DNA of 64,000 bases from Maribacter huludaoensis (GTDB lineage Bacteria; Bacteroidota; Bacteroidia; Flavobacteriales; Flavobacteriaceae): contig NZ_JARKMS010000006.1 in the NCBI RefSeq assembly GCF_029350945.1, positions 213,071 through 277,070 on the forward strand, read 5' to 3'. The number at the start of each line of letters is the position of its first letter. The stretch's first letter is position 1. Positions 62,855-64,000 of the stretch are shown here, in pieces. The notes below the pieces were generated by a model that saw only the letters and a program-made list of their open reading frames with translations, was not told the origin of the DNA and did no database searches. The position numbers were made by a program, and so were the translations under genes.

Positions 62855-63844
62855 TTATTTCTTGTCTTCATTTTGGATTATGTTGAATAAGTCACTATTT
62901 ATTCCAACAAATATTTTAGAATAAGCTTTTTCTTTTTCCTGTTCTGTTAAATTAGTTTTTTGTAGAAATGATGTTTTAATTTCATGTCTTAAAGATTTTT
63001 TTTTATAATCTCTTCGGCGCGATATTTTTTCGTTGGAATAGCTAAAAATAATAAGATAACAATCACTTTTTAATCTTTCACCAATCGATTCCCACCATAT
63101 TTTGTCCGTAATTCCCAATGAAGAGCCATATATGCAAATCAAGTTTGCGGATGAGATATGTTTTTTACATTGTTCATCAATCGTATGTTGCATTGCTTGA
63201 TTACAATCAGATTTTATAAAAGCACTTGTTAATTCGGTCTCATTATGAAATAATTCATTTTTTATTTGAGAAATATCATTAACACCCATAACCATTGAAT
63301 CATCAATAAATCCATGTACATGTTGAATCCCACGATAAAATATTTTTGCATTGTGATGATTTCCTAGTTGTAGAGCTTTAATATTTTCACCAATTAGTTT
63401 TTCGAACGTTTTTGTGTAATTGAATGTAATAACGTGAGTCTCCCATTGGTGGTTCGCCCATTTGTTTCTTATAGCAGTTACTTTATTTTTTTGTGCTACT
63501 GGTAAAGAATTCTCTGGAAAAGAGAGATAACCATAAAATTTTTCTTTATTAATTTTTAAAGCCTCTATTTTCTCCTCTTGGTCTCTTAGATATTCTGCTA
63601 AATTATCACCAATGTCCTCAAAGATTTCTATGAATTCGGCTATGCTATTTACTTGCGAGGTATATTGACCTAATGCCGATTCTAAATCTGCCCAAGTATT
63701 TTCTGATTCTATGTTTTTTTTTATTTTTGATATTACTTCCTTTTCTGAAACGACCTTTCTATAGTGTTTATAAAAGTCTGTGTATTTTGTCTGTAGTTTT
63801 AGATTAACGTCAAATCCATTTCCTAATAGGTAAATAATTTTCAT
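62855..63844 (-). CDS. AbiH-family abortive-infection protein, cassette-like unit 4
   Basis: A 329-residue AbiH-family protein. It starts KIIYLLGNGFDVNLKLQTKYTDFYKHY, the family's N-terminal GNGFD motif. ENTWADLESALGQYTSQ, THVITFNYTKTFEKLIGEN, HVHGFIDDSMVMGVND and NLICIYGSSLGITDKIWWE follow in family order, ending in a basic C-terminal part. AbiH proteins abort phage infection by a mechanism not fully known. Full length. Bounded by GTCAGCAACT (62841-62850) and AGTTGCTAAC (63869-63878), inverted copies matching 9 of 10. Phage defence genes are frequent integron cargo. Confidence 0.9.
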   Translation of the reverse strand: MKIIYLLGNGFDVNLKLQTKYTDFYKHYRKVVSEKEVISKIKKNIESENTWADLESALGQYTSQVNSIAEFIEIFEDIGDNLAEYLRDQEEKIEALKINKEKFYGYLSFPENSLPVAQKNKVTAIRNKWANHQWETHVITFNYTKTFEKLIGENIKALQLGNHHNAKIFYRGIQHVHGFIDDSMVMGVNDISQIKNELFHNETELTSAFIKSDCNQAMQHTIDEQCKKHISSANLICIYGSSLGITDKIWWESIGERLKSDCYLIIFSYSNEKISRRRDYKKKSLRHEIKTSFLQKTNLTEQEKEKAYSKIFVGINSDLFNIIQNEDKK

Positions 63845-63868
63845 AAATTACTAATGTTCTTTTAGTAT

Positions 63869-64000
63869 AGTTGCTAACGTTTGGGCTAAGCGTAGTGCGG
63901 AAGTAAGGAAACTTTTCGTTGCCGTCTGCGCACGAAGCTAAAGCTTATTGTTTAGTTTTATTTTTTCTTGTTCAAAGCTAAATCCATAAGATTTAGCGAC
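63869..64000 (-). repeat. attC-like cassette repeat, copy 3 (cut by window end)
   Basis: The first ~130 bp of a third copy: AGTTGCTAAC outer box, GCGTAGTGCGGAAG inner box, then AGCTAAAGCTTATTGTTTAG and GCTAAATC-CATAA-GATTTAGC as in copy 2. It lacks the CCTGCC palindrome. It shows that the array continues past the window. Confidence 0.8.

Noticed and set aside
60745..64000. Insertion sequences or a transposon behind the repeats
   Set aside because: No transposase ORF, no target duplications, and the outer boxes change with each gene, which fits cassette boundaries better than fixed terminal repeats.
60745..64000. CRISPR array
   Set aside because: Repeats are ~140-230 bp, irregularly spaced and separated by whole genes. 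No short direct repeats with uniform spacers occur anywhere in the window.

Overview
The window is a low-GC, gene-dense chromosomal stretch. It is best read as a marine member of the Flavobacteriaceae (Bacteroidota). Supporting evidence: TonB-dependent receptors with carboxypeptidase-like domains, FecI/FecR-type sigma/anti-sigma pairs, a PglZ-type response regulator of the PorX family (type IX secretion), a fused LpxC-FabZ, a DUF4249 lipoprotein, and -7 boxes of the Bacteroidota form TAnnTTTG. No rRNA or tRNA gene, CRISPR array or integrase was seen.

Layout. 0-3.4 kb: serine synthesis (serA partial, serC), a LuxC-type acyl-CoA reductase, and a divergent ferredoxin. 3.4-8.2 kb: ECF sigma / FecR / TonB receptor trio. 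8.4-17 kb: ychF, cbpM-cbpA, topoisomerase IV (parE-parC), mscL and a fatty acid hydroxylase-type membrane protein. 17-28.9 kb: mixed housekeeping on both strands (TerC, XRE and Lrp regulators, an M14 peptidase behind a striking double dyad, aroB, proline and alanine dehydrogenases, tsaE, porX). 29-36.8 kb: one long plus-strand run for envelope lipid and central metabolism (HD hydrolase, lpxD, lpxC-fabZ, lpxA, efp, second lpxD, sucD, fabG). 37-39.8 kb: a von Willebrand-like membrane protein and a prohibitin.

39.9-49.4 kb is a complete histidine operon, hisG-D-C-B-H-A-F-IE, with a DinB-family gene and an Asp/Glu racemase-family gene inserted. It starts with a 17-residue leader peptide containing five histidines, a 9-bp candidate antiterminator and a 12-bp terminator, which together form a textbook attenuator. 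Four of the intergenic gaps hold copies of an AGTATTAAGTA-type repeat. One pair of these forms inverted arms around a nonsense-mutated four-helix-bundle (23S rRNA IVS-type) gene.

49.4-60 kb: small accessory genes (methyltransferase, GNAT, HxlR, VOC), an ECF sigma / anti-sigma / surface-protein operon divergent from a TonB receptor + DUF4249 pair, and a large lipoprotein.

60.1 kb to the window end is the most unusual region. Four single genes, all on the minus strand (unknown, OXA-like class D beta-lactamase homologue, lipoprotein, AbiH), are separated by structured repeats of about 140-230 bp. Each gene is bounded by its own short inverted repeat, and neighbouring genes have different ones. 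Gene-specific outer boxes around a shared structured repeat are the architecture of integron gene cassettes with attC sites, although no integrase is in the window and the core sequence is not the classical one.
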